Positions 1 through 7,735 are shown, counted from the first letter of the stretch. The stretch is 64,000 nucleotides of DNA from Collimonas arenae (GCF_000786695.1 NZ_CP009962.1:310001-374000); one strand, 5' to 3'. The notes: generated by a model not told the origin, from the letters alone. Translations and numbers: made by a program.

Positions 1-555
1 CACACGGTCGATTTGCCGGTCACGGTCGATCTCGAAAGCGGCTACGGCAGGACAGCCGCCGAGGTTGCAGGCGTGATCGAACGCAGCATCCGGGCCGGCG
101 CCATCGGTTGCAACCTGGAAGACAGCTTCCCGGAAAACCGGACACTACGCAGCGTGACGGAACAAAGCGAACGCATCCGGCACGCCAGGAATGCGGCCGA
201 CGGCCTGGACCTGCCGTACTTTATCAACGCCAGGACGGATATCTTCTTTCAGCCATCGGCGCCGCCGCATGACGACGCCCTGGTCGCCCTGGCGCTGCAG
301 CGGGCGCATGCCTATGCCGAGGCGGGCGCGGACGGCCTGTTCGTACCGGGCCTGACCGATGAGCGCCTGATTGCAAGGCTGGCGGCCGAATCGCCGCTAC
401 CGCTCAATGTCATGGTGCGCGAACAAACGCCCTCCTTGCCGCAATTGGCGCACGCCGGCGTGGCCCGGGTGAGCTACGGGCCAGGTCCATATTTAAAGCT
501 GATGAAACAACTGGAGCAGGCGGCGCGGGATGCCTTGGGAACTACCTCTGCCTGA
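1..555 (+). CDS. Isocitrate lyase / PEP mutase family protein (5' end outside window)
   Basis: The reading frame is open from base 1 and reads through the first possible start (a TTG at 13), so the true start lies upstream and about the first third of the protein is missing. The visible part begins with LPVTVDLESGYG, followed by GCNLEDS and FINARTD. These are the metal- and substrate-binding strands of the PEP mutase/isocitrate lyase TIM barrel. Members cleave or rearrange C-C or C-P bonds in small 2-oxo acid-related substrates such as methylisocitrate, oxaloacetate or phosphonopyruvate. The specificity loop is not in the window, so the substrate cannot be named. The protein is cytoplasmic. 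The family call is secure; the reaction is not assigned. Confidence 0.85.
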   Translation, partial: HTVDLPVTVDLESGYGRTAAEVAGVIERSIRAGAIGCNLEDSFPENRTLRSVTEQSERIRHARNAADGLDLPYFINARTDIFFQPSAPPHDDALVALALQRAHAYAEAGADGLFVPGLTDERLIARLAAESPLPLNVMVREQTPSLPQLAHAGVARVSYGPGPYLKLMKQLEQAARDALGTTSA

Positions 556-594
556 ATCTCAGGCAGAGGCCGGAGATGGCTTGCACACAAGCTG

Positions 595-700
595 TCACAG
601 GAACTTGTAGGTCGCTTTAATCGTAAAGAAACGGCCGCGCGGATCGCCCTGCGTGATGTCGTAGCCGGAAGCGAAGATGAGCGGAATACCGGAGATGGCG
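595..700 (-). pseudogene. Remnant: C-terminal tail of a TonB-dependent receptor
   Basis: Read on the minus strand, this stretch encodes GIPLIFASGYDITQGDPRGR, then FFTIKATYKFL and a stop at 595-597. A YD...GDPRGR segment followed by a final aromatic-ended beta strand is the usual last strand of TonB-dependent outer-membrane receptors. No start codon or upstream barrel exists: beyond about 700 the frame runs into unrelated sequence. It is a leftover of a deleted receptor gene of roughly 35 codons, too short to have a track of its own. The family call rests on the terminal strand motif alone. Confidence 0.65.
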
Positions 701-750
701 GTAGCTGTCACAGTCGAAATTTTTCGTTAATGTTCAGGGTTCCCAAGGTG

Positions 751-1165
751 CTATTGTTCCAAAATGGTCGAAGCTGCGTTTTGAAGGGCTGTGCCAATCT
801 GCTGCAAGATCTGTGATTGAACCGATGGGTGTTGCCAGTAGAGTGGGACGTCTAGCCAACGATTTGGCGCGATGCTCACAATGCGGCGTTCCTTTATTGC
901 GTTTCCAATTAGTGACTCTGGTGCCAGGCACCACCCCAATCCTTGGGCGGCAGCCTCGATAAATCCTGTTGCGGTGGGAAGATAGTGTACTGGCGAATAC
1001 AAAGTAGAGATAGGACGTATCGAAACACCCCGTTCGAGCACTATCCTCCCTACTTCCCGGTAGTCTATATCTTCGCCTAAGAGAAGGACGACGTGAGTCC
1101 CCTAGGCCAGGTTCTTTCGAATACCTTCGTTTGGCGTCGTGGCTACCGCGCACATGAAATAGCAA
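751..1165 (-). pseudogene. Remnant of an ArgP-like LysR regulator (C-terminal part, internal stop)
   Basis: Residues encoded by 751-1041 contain YLPTATGFIEAAAQGLGWC and RWLDVPLYWQHPSVQS, which are typical of the effector domain of ArgP-type LysR regulators, the group that controls arginine and lysine exporters. Upstream the same frame continues as CAVATTP... but carries a TAG at 1102-1104, and no DNA-binding domain is found further upstream. The gene is therefore dead. Its former partner is likely a LysE/ArgO exporter. A LysE-family exporter lies nearby at 2177-2806, but it faces a different regulator (Lrp type). Confidence 0.7.
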
Positions 1166-1552
1166 ACTATGGCGGTGTTACGCCAGAAGCCAGGAGAGTC
1201 ACTGCCACTTAGAGCTTGCCATCATTCCGGCATTCGCCACTGGAGTTGTCGTTGATGAGGCCAACGTCGATCCGATTCATCCCGCGCTACAAATTTAGTC
1301 CGTTCTGTCGGGAATGCTACTGCGGTCACGCTGACGAGTGAAGGAGGGCTCTTACGACAAGAAATTACGCTAATTATCCCGTGAGCAGCATTTGTCGGTG
1401 GGTTGGGGACTGATGTGAACGGGAAAGTCGCTTTGGCTGCCGCAGCCTACCTACGCCCCGACGCCAAGATCATCGATCGTAGATGTCCAATGACTTCGAC
1501 AAGGATTCGGAGCAAGGTAGCTACGATGGGAATAGCCGCGTTGCGACCGCTT
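1166..1552. other. Non-coding or decayed stretch
   Basis: No frame gives a recognisable protein. Short open frames exist on the plus strand after 1403, but half of the longest one is the antisense of the Lrp gene. It looks like continued decay of the genes on its left. Confidence 0.4.
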
Positions 1553-2017
1553 CTAGATCGGGAGACGGGTCGTTTGCTTGATTCGTCTGAGCGGGATCTC
1601 GGTTTCGACGTTGCGTATCCCTTTAATCTTTGTGAGCGTCTCCATCTGGAAGCGCTGATAGTCGTCCAGATCCGTGGCGGCGACGCGTAGGAGATAGTCG
1701 TAGCTTCCGGCCATCAGATGGCACTCAAGCACTTCTGGCGCTTTTTCCATTTCCTTTGCAAAGTGCTCGACTGTCGCTTTGTCCTGGCGCTCAAGCGTGA
1801 TTCGCACGAAGGCGGTAAAGCGCAGGTCAACGGCAGCGGGATTCAGCAGCGCGACATAGCAGTCGATGACGCCTTGCTCCTCGAGAAGGTTCACGCGGCG
1901 CAGGCACGGTGTCGCGGAGAGTCCGACGTGCTGCGCGAGTTCGGCATTGGTCCGGTTTGAATCACTCTGGAGCGCACGCAAAATGCGCTTATCTATTGCG
2001 TCGAGTTTTATTGACAT
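1553..2017 (-). CDS. Lrp/AsnC family transcriptional regulator
   Basis: This 154-residue protein begins MSIKLDAIDKRILRALQSD, the standard N-terminal winged helix of Lrp/AsnC regulators, with the recognition helix near ELAQHVGLSATPCLRRV. The C-terminal half (about 70-145) is the RAM ligand-binding fold, including the VLECHLMAGSYDYLLRV signature. Such proteins form dimers to octamers and sense amino acids. The start at 2017 is chosen because GGAG lies 6 nt before the ATG and the Lrp homology begins there; an in-frame ATG at 2092 would add 25 unrelated residues. It is divergent from a LysE-type exporter across 159 bp. This is the classic arrangement in which the Lrp protein activates the exporter when its amino acid accumulates; that regulation is inferred from context. 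Confidence 0.92.
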   Translation of the reverse strand: MSIKLDAIDKRILRALQSDSNRTNAELAQHVGLSATPCLRRVNLLEEQGVIDCYVALLNPAAVDLRFTAFVRITLERQDKATVEHFAKEMEKAPEVLECHLMAGSYDYLLRVAATDLDDYQRFQMETLTKIKGIRNVETEIPLRRIKQTTRLPI

Positions 2018-2176
2018 AATTAACTCCATATTTTTCTGATTGTGGATAATAACTCCAAAAATTGATGTTTGTATGGCCAAATACGCATCCAATCGCTACG
2101 GGGGGAGCACTATAATTTAACGACTGGCCCGCACGGAGCACGCAGTGCGGTTTTGCCCCCATTCAGGAAAAATTCC

Positions 2177-2806
2177 ATGCTTCAACTCTCGTGGCTATCA
2201 TTCATCGCCACCTCACTTCTGATCATTCTCACCCCGGGACAGGACATGGTCCTGGTGATATCGCGCACGCTGTCCGGTGGAACCCGTGCGGGCATCGTCA
2301 CTGCGGCGGGCGTCAGTACTGGCCTGCTGGTGCACACGGTGCTCGCGGCGCTAGGTGTAGGGGCGCTTCTTCAAGCATCGGAGTGGCTCTTCACGGCACT
2401 GAAGCTCGTCGGCGCGCTTTACCTGCTATACCTCGGCATCACGCTGTTGCGTTCGTCGGGCGAGTTGTCTCTGGCGAGCATTCGGGGCGCACCGGCATCG
2501 ACGCTGCGGACCTTCGCGCAGGGAGCCTTGTCCAATGCCTCGAATCCGAAGATTGTGCTCTTTTACCTTGCCTTCCTGCCGCAATTTGTCCCTGCGAATG
2601 CGACGCATCCGATGCTTTCCCTATTTGTTCTGGGTGCGACGTTTGCCGGCCTGACGTTTCTCGTTAAAGGGCCGGTCGCATTATTCGCTGGCCTGCTGTC
2701 AGCATCGATCCACCGTAATCCCCGTATTTTAACCCGCATACACCGGACCAGTGGCATCGTCCTGCTGGCGCTCGGTGTCAGACTGGCGTTCGAAGGAAAA
2801 TCATGA
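2177..2806 (+). CDS. LysE/RhtB family amino acid exporter
   Basis: This 209-residue inner-membrane protein has about six hydrophobic segments. It shows the family landmark near the start, LTPGQDMVLVISRTLSGG, which matches the TPGP(D/N) region of RhtB/LysE exporters. SNASNPKIVLFYLAFLPQF in the middle is the second conserved block. LysE/RhtB proteins export amino acids such as homoserine, threonine, leucine or lysine using the proton gradient. The start at 2177 has CAGGAAA upstream and coincides with the conserved N-terminus; the in-frame ATG at 2069 lies in the regulator's leader. The divergent Lrp-type gene suggests control by amino acid levels. The exact substrate cannot be read from sequence. 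Confidence 0.92.
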   Translation: MLQLSWLSFIATSLLIILTPGQDMVLVISRTLSGGTRAGIVTAAGVSTGLLVHTVLAALGVGALLQASEWLFTALKLVGALYLLYLGITLLRSSGELSLASIRGAPASTLRTFAQGALSNASNPKIVLFYLAFLPQFVPANATHPMLSLFVLGATFAGLTFLVKGPVALFAGLLSASIHRNPRILTRIHRTSGIVLLALGVRLAFEGKS

Positions 2807-2859
2807 TCGACAAGCTTGCAGTATTGAATGGACAAGCCTTTGATTCATCCGATCAACGC

Positions 2860-3000
2860 ATACCACATGCCCCCAGTCATCGCGGGAATCGATGTTCATG
2901 TGGGCCTGGCAATCAGCGTAGTGCTTGCGGTGTTAGCCCATTTAGGGCTGCGCTGTGCCCATTCGGGCTTCGCACTGCGCGTGGTTGGCGGCAACCTTTG
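2860..3000 (+). pseudogene. Remnant of a sugar/nucleoside-type ABC transporter permease
   Basis: One plus-strand frame reads GIDVHVGLAISVVLAVLAHL, then GFALRVVGGN, ending at a TGA at about 2998-3000. The membrane segment followed by GFALRVVGGN is characteristic of the uncharacterised ABC permeases related to the BmpA/nucleoside and simple-sugar families. Only about 40 codons remain, without a start or the rest of the permease. It sits immediately after the LysE gene among other remnants. Confidence 0.55.
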
Positions 3001-3226
3001 AAGAGTGCCTGTGTGGTCCAAATGTCTCCGGCGGAGCACTTGGCATTGCGCAATTTCGATCGTCCACCATTCCGATGCGGCGTATTTCTTCGACGCGAGC
3101 CGCATTGTCTACGAGACCGCCGCTGCAACGGCGGGCAGGCCAGTCATCGATAAGGCCATGGCTGGTTCCCATAGTTCAGCAGCCTGATTTCAAAACTTCA
3201 TTTAATTCACATATAGAGGTAATTCC

Positions 3227-3310
3227 ATGCAAACCAACACTACACCAATTGATCATTTCATTGACGGCCATATGATCGCCAAGACTTCGTTATCAAAGTG
3301 GAAGTACTAA
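3227..3310 (+). pseudogene. Remnant: start of an aldehyde dehydrogenase-type gene
   Basis: A 27-codon frame beginning at an ATG with AGAGG upstream reads MQTNTTPIDHFIDGHMIA and then ends in unrelated residues at a TAA. The IDHFIDG(x)M pattern resembles the first strand of aldehyde dehydrogenases. It ends 3 bp before the response regulator start, so the junction is probably an old deletion that placed the regulator behind a foreign leader. Confidence 0.4.
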
Positions 3311-3313
3311 AAA

Positions 3314-4015
3314 ATGAATATCGCGATTCTTGATGATGATTTTCATCAAATTAATCTTATTTCCAATATTCTCAGATCCGAAGGGCATATTTGTGCCGCG
3401 TTCCAAAGGGATGAAGACGTATTGATGCGGTTGAGCAGTGGTAACTTCGACTTGCTGATTCTGGGCGGAGCGAGTGCGCTTGATGTATTAAAAGAGATAA
3501 GGGAGCAACTCCCCCAAGCTATACCTATTTTGTTTGTCGTGGACAATTCTGACGAAGAAGGCATTGTTGAAGGACTAACTGCGGGTGCCGATAGCTGCAT
3601 GATCAAACCTATACGGGGCAATGAACTGTCTGCGCGAGTGCAGGCGTTGGTGCGGCGCGCGTATCCGATGAATGCAAATAAGAAAATCGAATTTAGCGAT
3701 TATTTATTTGATATGAGTACCCACCAGCTGACACGGGCAAGTAAACCAATTGACATCTCACCAAAGGAATTTGATCTAGCGCTGCTTTTTTTTCGCAACC
3801 TTGATTGCCCCCTTACTCGCACATATATTCTCGAGACAGTTTGGTCAAACTGCATTCCCGTTTCGTACCAAACCTTGTATACACATATTGCCAATATCAG
3901 AGACAAATTGCAGCTACAGGTAGAGAACGGATATCGGCTTTATTCAATCTATCGATATGGTTATCAACTGCAACGACTCAACACAAGTAAACAATGCGCA
4001 GCAGTTGCGACTTGA
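3314..4015 (+). CDS. OmpR-type response regulator lacking the phosphoacceptor aspartate
   Basis: This 233-residue protein has an N-terminal receiver domain (about 1-115) and a C-terminal OmpR/PhoB winged helix (about 125-225, with ISPKEFDLALLFFRN and the final YRYGYQL). The acidic pocket (LDDD, 6-9) and the conserved lysine (IKP) are present. The residue that should be phosphorylated is glycine (DLLILGG, position 51), and the switch Thr/Ser position is valine. It therefore cannot be activated by the usual phosphotransfer. It is a close paralogue of the regulator at 7022-7735, which keeps Asp51. No histidine kinase is adjacent. It lies directly downstream of a truncated leader and lacks the upstream element shared by the other two copies. 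It may be an atypical regulator working without phosphorylation, or a decaying duplicate. Confidence 0.9.
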   Translation: MNIAILDDDFHQINLISNILRSEGHICAAFQRDEDVLMRLSSGNFDLLILGGASALDVLKEIREQLPQAIPILFVVDNSDEEGIVEGLTAGADSCMIKPIRGNELSARVQALVRRAYPMNANKKIEFSDYLFDMSTHQLTRASKPIDISPKEFDLALLFFRNLDCPLTRTYILETVWSNCIPVSYQTLYTHIANIRDKLQLQVENGYRLYSIYRYGYQLQRLNTSKQCAAVAT

Positions 4016-4023
4016 TGATGCTA

Positions 4024-4525
4024 GATGGCTTTGTTGCATAAATCTTCGCCAGTCTCATCTGAATTGAGGCTCCTGCAAGCTAGCGCTATGGGTGCTCCCG
4101 TCAAACGGAAGTATCGAACGACCTACTGAGAAAAATGCAACGTGGCGTTGAAGGCCATAGTTCGCGGCTCATCTGGTCGGATATCTATGACACGAAAGGC
4201 TGTCATGAAGCCATTGCGCGGCGCGGTGTACAAGGCAGTATTCCGACACGCAATAAACGGCAAACCGTAGAAAGAGCGCAGCTCTGGCGCTGGGCGCACA
4301 AAGCCCTATTGCATGCCACGCGCCGTCTTGACTAATGATTTTGAAGAGGTGGCCGGCTATCGTCGGCGCAGTCTGGCCGAAGAAAAAATTGATTGTTTCG
4401 GGCCGCTGGGTGGCGGGCAATGACAGGCGGCTTCGATCGTCTGGTTCCCGAGTTGAGGTGCGCGTCGCCATCCTCAATCGCTTCACGCGACTTGGTATAC
4501 CTACCGCGGTGATCGTGCCGTAAAG
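4024..4525 (+). mobile_element. Degenerate IS5-family (IS427-like) insertion sequence with internal deletion
   Basis: The left end carries GGCTTTGTTGCATAAATC, which resembles the terminal sequence of IS5/IS427-group elements. Conserved transposase pieces follow in several frames: KRKYRTT near 4098, an NVALKA...RGS...IWSD stretch near 4138-4185, then directly YDTKGCHEAIARRGVQG (4189-4240), then a frameshifted GYRRRSLAE and the terminal block with VRVAILNRF. The central catalytic part is missing and several frames are needed, so the element is dead. The right terminal repeat was not found. Confidence 0.75.
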
Positions 4526-4689
4526 TCGTCTGGGATATTTTTTCACACTCAGTTTATATGTGTAGGAAAGCCATGTAGAAGCAGCAGCTGCTTCGTGATT
4601 AAGTTCACCACGACACAAATTTTGTCAGCCATATCAGCATCGGATTGAATGTGACCGATGAAATCTAAACATTTGTAAAAATTCTCAGA

Positions 4690-4734
4690 TTTAACAATTA
4701 CTAATTATTTATTAGGTCGCATGCTGCCTACAAT
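4690..4734 (+). promoter_or_regulatory. Upstream element shared by the response-regulator copies (copy in front of the broken third regulator)
   Basis: TTTAACAATT at 4690 is followed by a similar AT-rich stretch and by GCTGCCTACAAT ending at 4734. The same arrangement, with identical 39-nt spacing between the TTTAACAATT box and TACAAT, occurs at 6857-6901 before the intact regulator. TACAAT is a plausible -10 box. The conservation suggests that a promoter and a binding site were duplicated with the gene. Confidence 0.55.
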
Positions 4735-4863
4735 ACTAACGTAACAAACGCAGTAAAAAATCAAGAATCCACATGCGGAATTTCTTCGTTTTATTTTGGA
4801 TTTTTAGCATAAATTCGATGCGAAAAAAGTTGCCGATCAGCTTTCAAATCTTTGAAAAAAAAC

Positions 4864-4990
4864 GTGAAAATGGCCGTTCTTGATAATGATTGCGATCATG
4901 CCGCTATTTTACGACGTGCCTACGTGCGATGGACGTATATGCGAGTCATTTCAAAGCGGGGAAGAGATATCGAAACAGTTGTGGAGCTAG
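4864..4990 (+). pseudogene. Frameshifted N-terminal remnant of a third response regulator
   Basis: From 4870 one frame reads MAVLDNDCDHAAIL, matching MNIAILDDDFHQ and MKIAVLAEDRNQ of the two intact paralogues. About 15 codons later the homology continues in another frame as DGRICESFQSGEEISKQLWS, ending at a TAG at 4988-4990. This matches the HICAAFQ... and YVCKAFDSG... segments of the paralogues. The rest of the receiver and the DNA-binding domain are missing. The first frame stays open to a TAA at 5011-5013 that overlaps the ATG of the next gene (TAATG), so the remnant may still be translated and coupled to it. Confidence 0.7.
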
Positions 4991-5012
4991 GTGTTTTGTG
5001 CGGGAAAAGATA

Positions 5013-5801
5013 ATGAGTCTTCGAGACGACCACTGGAAAAAATTGGAGCCGCTGCTTCTTGGATCAGAAAATGAACCAGGGGTAACCGGCCGTAATAATC
5101 GATTGTTTATCGATGCAATTCTTTGGAAATTGGCAGGTTCCGGAACGTGGCCAGAACTACCATCTGAGTTTGGAAAATGGAACACAGCGTATATGCGTTT
5201 TAGACGCTGGAGTGTAAGCGGCTTCTGGCATCAACTCATGTCGCATGTAAGTGAAGATTTGGAATTGCGCGCCATAATCGAAGAAATTTCCGCCTATGGC
5301 GACAGAGTGTTAATGCGAGTTAATGAGAGATCTTTCAGAAGAGAAAGCCGCAAGATTAATGGCTCGAAAAAAGAATTTTTCAGAAGCTTCGATGAATCGA
5401 AAATTTCAGAAGATTCGCCTTTGCATTGGGTCGATTTGATGTCAGATTCCCGCGGCGCTGAAAAAAAAGTGACTGGTGACTTGGAGTACTTAAAAAGTAT
5501 CGAATGTCGCAATCTGAGGGGGATTGAAGATTCTGCTTCGCTGCAGATTCCGTCAGATGGAAAGTCTAGTAACTGTATTGCAAATACGACGTGTAATCCA
5601 AATCGATTGCTGGATACTCTGATAGTTAATTTGTGCCTCAGAAATGATGCGGAGCTGGCGCGAAAACTTAAAATTTCTCCACCCGTGATTAGCAAAATTC
5701 GAAATCATCAAATAGTGATTGGAGCATCTGTCTTGATAAAGATGCATGACGCCAGCGGACTAAGCATCAAAGAATTGCGTGCCCTGTTAGGGGAAATCTG
5801 A
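5013..5801 (+). CDS. Fusion of a transposase-type N-terminal domain (DUF4096-like) with a Cro-like HTH
   Basis: This is a 262-residue protein. Residues 1-80 follow the N-terminal domain of IS4/IS5-type transposases: DDHWKKLEPLL, then DAILWKLAGSGTWPELPSEFG, then YMRFRRWSVSGFW. The catalytic DDE domain is absent. A charged linker of about 100 residues follows. The last about 65 residues (LDTLIVNLCLRNDAELARKL and PPVISKIRNH to SIKELRALLGE) are a compact Cro/CI-like helix-turn-helix of a kind I associate with Oxalobacteraceae. The start at 5013 is chosen because transposase homology begins there; GGGAAAAG precedes it. It has two putative DNA-binding modules and no nuclease, so a domesticated regulator is the best reading. 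The function is unknown. It sits downstream of a broken response regulator and its promoter. Confidence 0.75.
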   Translation: MSLRDDHWKKLEPLLLGSENEPGVTGRNNRLFIDAILWKLAGSGTWPELPSEFGKWNTAYMRFRRWSVSGFWHQLMSHVSEDLELRAIIEEISAYGDRVLMRVNERSFRRESRKINGSKKEFFRSFDESKISEDSPLHWVDLMSDSRGAEKKVTGDLEYLKSIECRNLRGIEDSASLQIPSDGKSSNCIANTTCNPNRLLDTLIVNLCLRNDAELARKLKISPPVISKIRNHQIVIGASVLIKMHDASGLSIKELRALLGEI

Positions 5802-5849
5802 AATGCATTTTTATGCACACAAAGTAAAATCATGAGGCCTTTGACGTTC

Positions 5850-6440
5850 ATTACAAGCCTCTGATTGGTAGCAGGAACCTGTACTTGTTCACGCTGATGG
5901 GATGGTCAATTGCCACGATTTTGGTGTGCTTCATGGCGAAGTGACGACCAATCCTACTGACGCTTGGCTTGTCGTTTGCATTGCGCTTTGCACTGAGATT
6001 CATCGAAGCCCGGCGCTTTCCTGCCAATAGCTGGGTCACTGCCATGTGGTGTCCGAAGCAATAGCGCGGATGGGAAATGGCACTCCTTTCTTCTGCTTCG
6101 TACTTCGTGACGACTATTTTCACGCCCATTGCGGAATGGCTGAGTGGCAGGTTCGGCTGACCCACATCGTTTTTCACCATCGGTATTTTCGGGGGCGCAG
6201 CGGCCGGTGTGCGGCTGACTCTGTCTCGCTCTCGTGGACAGTAGCACGTGATCAATCGTATTGATGACGCTGACCGTTTTTGGCAAAAGCATTACGACCG
6301 AGATTGATACCTGGTTGCAAGACGGCGCTGGGGAAACCATGAGGTTGGTCAGTTTGATATTCAACTACGTCGGCAATATCGCAGGCGTTACCACGCCGAT
6401 TGCTTTCGGCTATAGATCCGCAATCAGTTTCTTGAACTTC
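5850..6440 (+). pseudogene. Decayed MFS transporter (sugar-acid permease type)
   Basis: Fragments of one major-facilitator protein can be read in several plus-strand frames, in order. They are RNLYLFTLMGWSIATILVCF near 5873, ARRFPANSWVTAMW near 6010, a piece with SYFVTTIFTPIAEWLSGRFG near 6095, and SLIFNYVGNIAGVTTPIAFG near 6350. The order and motifs resemble the D-glucarate/galactonate anion:cation symporter group. At least three frame changes and stops separate them, and part of the middle is missing. It cannot make a transporter. Confidence 0.65.
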
Positions 6441-6449
6441 GTATTATTT

Positions 6450-6647
6450 TCTTCCAAATGACGAAGCCGACGTAGTTCGGAAGGTCCTCGGTCGCAATCT
6501 TCGTCCTGGTGCAAAACGTCGCCTCAGATATCCCAAGCTTGCGACATACCTATCTATCGTCATTCCCAATTCCGCTCGCTTCAAAGCAAAAGTCATTTGC
6601 CGCTCTGTGAATTTACTTCTCCTCACGGCTACTCTCCTTTTTCTCAT
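6450..6647 (-). mobile_element. Remnant of an IS3-family element (orfA start, frameshifted)
   Basis: Read on the minus strand from 6647, the peptide contains RRSKFTERQMTFALKRAELG, the start of the small DNA-binding protein OrfA of IS3-family elements. After MTIDR one base appears to be lost and the homology resumes in the next frame as VCRKLGISEATF. The remainder of orfA and all of orfB (the integrase) are absent. It interrupts or abuts the decayed MFS gene. Confidence 0.75.
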
Positions 6648-6856
6648 TAGAAAAGTTATGCCGGATTCTTTTCTTTTAATTGAGGTTGTTTATTGCGACA
6701 GGGTTATCTCTACGTGACCAGATAGCAAAAAAACGAACGACGTAGGGCGTCTGCAGAATATTTTCCTCATCGATTTTTTTCATATTCCTCACTCTTTACA
6801 TCATTGCGTTGTTGTCGATGGTCGACACAATCTCAACAATTGTTAGCGACCCGGAA

Positions 6857-6901
6857 TTTAACAATTGATGATTATTTTTTTGCTTATCGGCTGCTTACAA
6901 T
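6857..6901 (+). promoter_or_regulatory. Upstream element of the intact response regulator
   Basis: TTTAACAATT at 6857 and TACAAT at 6896-6901 are separated exactly as in the copy at 4690-4734, with similar AT-rich sequence and a GCTGC in front of TACAAT in both. This suggests a promoter with its -10 at TACAAT and a leader of about 110 nt before the regulator start at 7022. Confidence 0.55.
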
Positions 6902-7021
6902 CGCGTCATCAGTGGCTTAGACGGGGGATTTCAATCTCGTCTGAATTTTTAAGTTCCAAAATTTTAGACGAATTTCAAGGATGTCAAAAGCGCGCAAGGC
7001 TGAAGTCCCGGTTGGAGAAAT

Positions 7022-7735
7022 ATGAAAATTGCTGTTCTTGCCGAGGATCGAAATCAAGCCGGTATCGTTTGCGAAATTCTCGAATCTGAAAGATACGTTT
7101 GTAAGGCGTTTGATAGTGGGATGGAGATGTTGAGTCAGCTGCGCGGAGGAAATTACGAAATGTTGATTATCGATTGGCGAGTTGCGGATCTGACTGCGGT
7201 TGAGCTATTTCGTTGGATAAGAAGCGAATTTTCCAAGGTCATTCCAATTATGTGTATTGCCAATCATGCGGACGAACATGAGGCCGTTGAAGGTTTGAGC
7301 GCCGGTGCTGATAGTTATCTCATTAAACCAATCCGTCGCAATGAATTGGTGGCGCGCGTGAAGGCACTTATACGGCTCGCTTATCCGAGTCAGAACGTGG
7401 CTGAAAAATTTGCTTTTGGTGATTATTTATTCGACACACGTGCCTGTCGTTTGACCGTGGCAGAGGAGTTGATTGATATCAAGCCAAAGGAATTTTCTCT
7501 TGCGCTCATGTTGTTTCGCAACCTTGGTGTCTCCGTCTCTCGTGCGCAGATTTTGGAGGAGGTATGGTCGCGAGGGACTGTGATTTCGTCTCAAACCTTG
7601 AACACACATATCTCGCGCATACGTGAAAAATTGCGATTGCGGCCAGAAGGTGGTTTTAGGCTTTGTTCGATTTATCGGTATGGCTATCGATTGGATCAAC
7701 TAAGCGTGGAAAAGGATGCCGAGAAATCTCCTTGA
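7022..7735 (+). CDS. OmpR-type response regulator (intact phosphoacceptor)
   Basis: This 237-residue protein has a receiver domain (about 1-118) followed by an OmpR/PhoB winged helix (about 128-232, IKPKEFSLALMLFRNL to YRYGYRL). Asp51 (EMLIIDW) is the expected phosphorylation site, Asp9 belongs to the acidic pocket, and the lysine lies in LIKPIRR. The usual switch Thr/Ser is alanine. The start at 7022 has GGAGAA just upstream. No sensor kinase lies within the window, so it is an orphan here. Its position about 300 bp before the large adhesin gene makes that gene a plausible target; this is inference. It is the best-preserved member of a local three-copy family (3314-4015 and the remnant at 4864-4990). 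Confidence 0.93.
   Translation: MKIAVLAEDRNQAGIVCEILESERYVCKAFDSGMEMLSQLRGGNYEMLIIDWRVADLTAVELFRWIRSEFSKVIPIMCIANHADEHEAVEGLSAGADSYLIKPIRRNELVARVKALIRLAYPSQNVAEKFAFGDYLFDTRACRLTVAEELIDIKPKEFSLALMLFRNLGVSVSRAQILEEVWSRGTVISSQTLNTHISRIREKLRLRPEGGFRLCSIYRYGYRLDQLSVEKDAEKSP

Noticed and set aside
1403..1690. A 95-codon plus-strand frame near the Lrp gene
   Set aside because: Half of it is antisense to the Lrp gene and the rest matches nothing I recognise.
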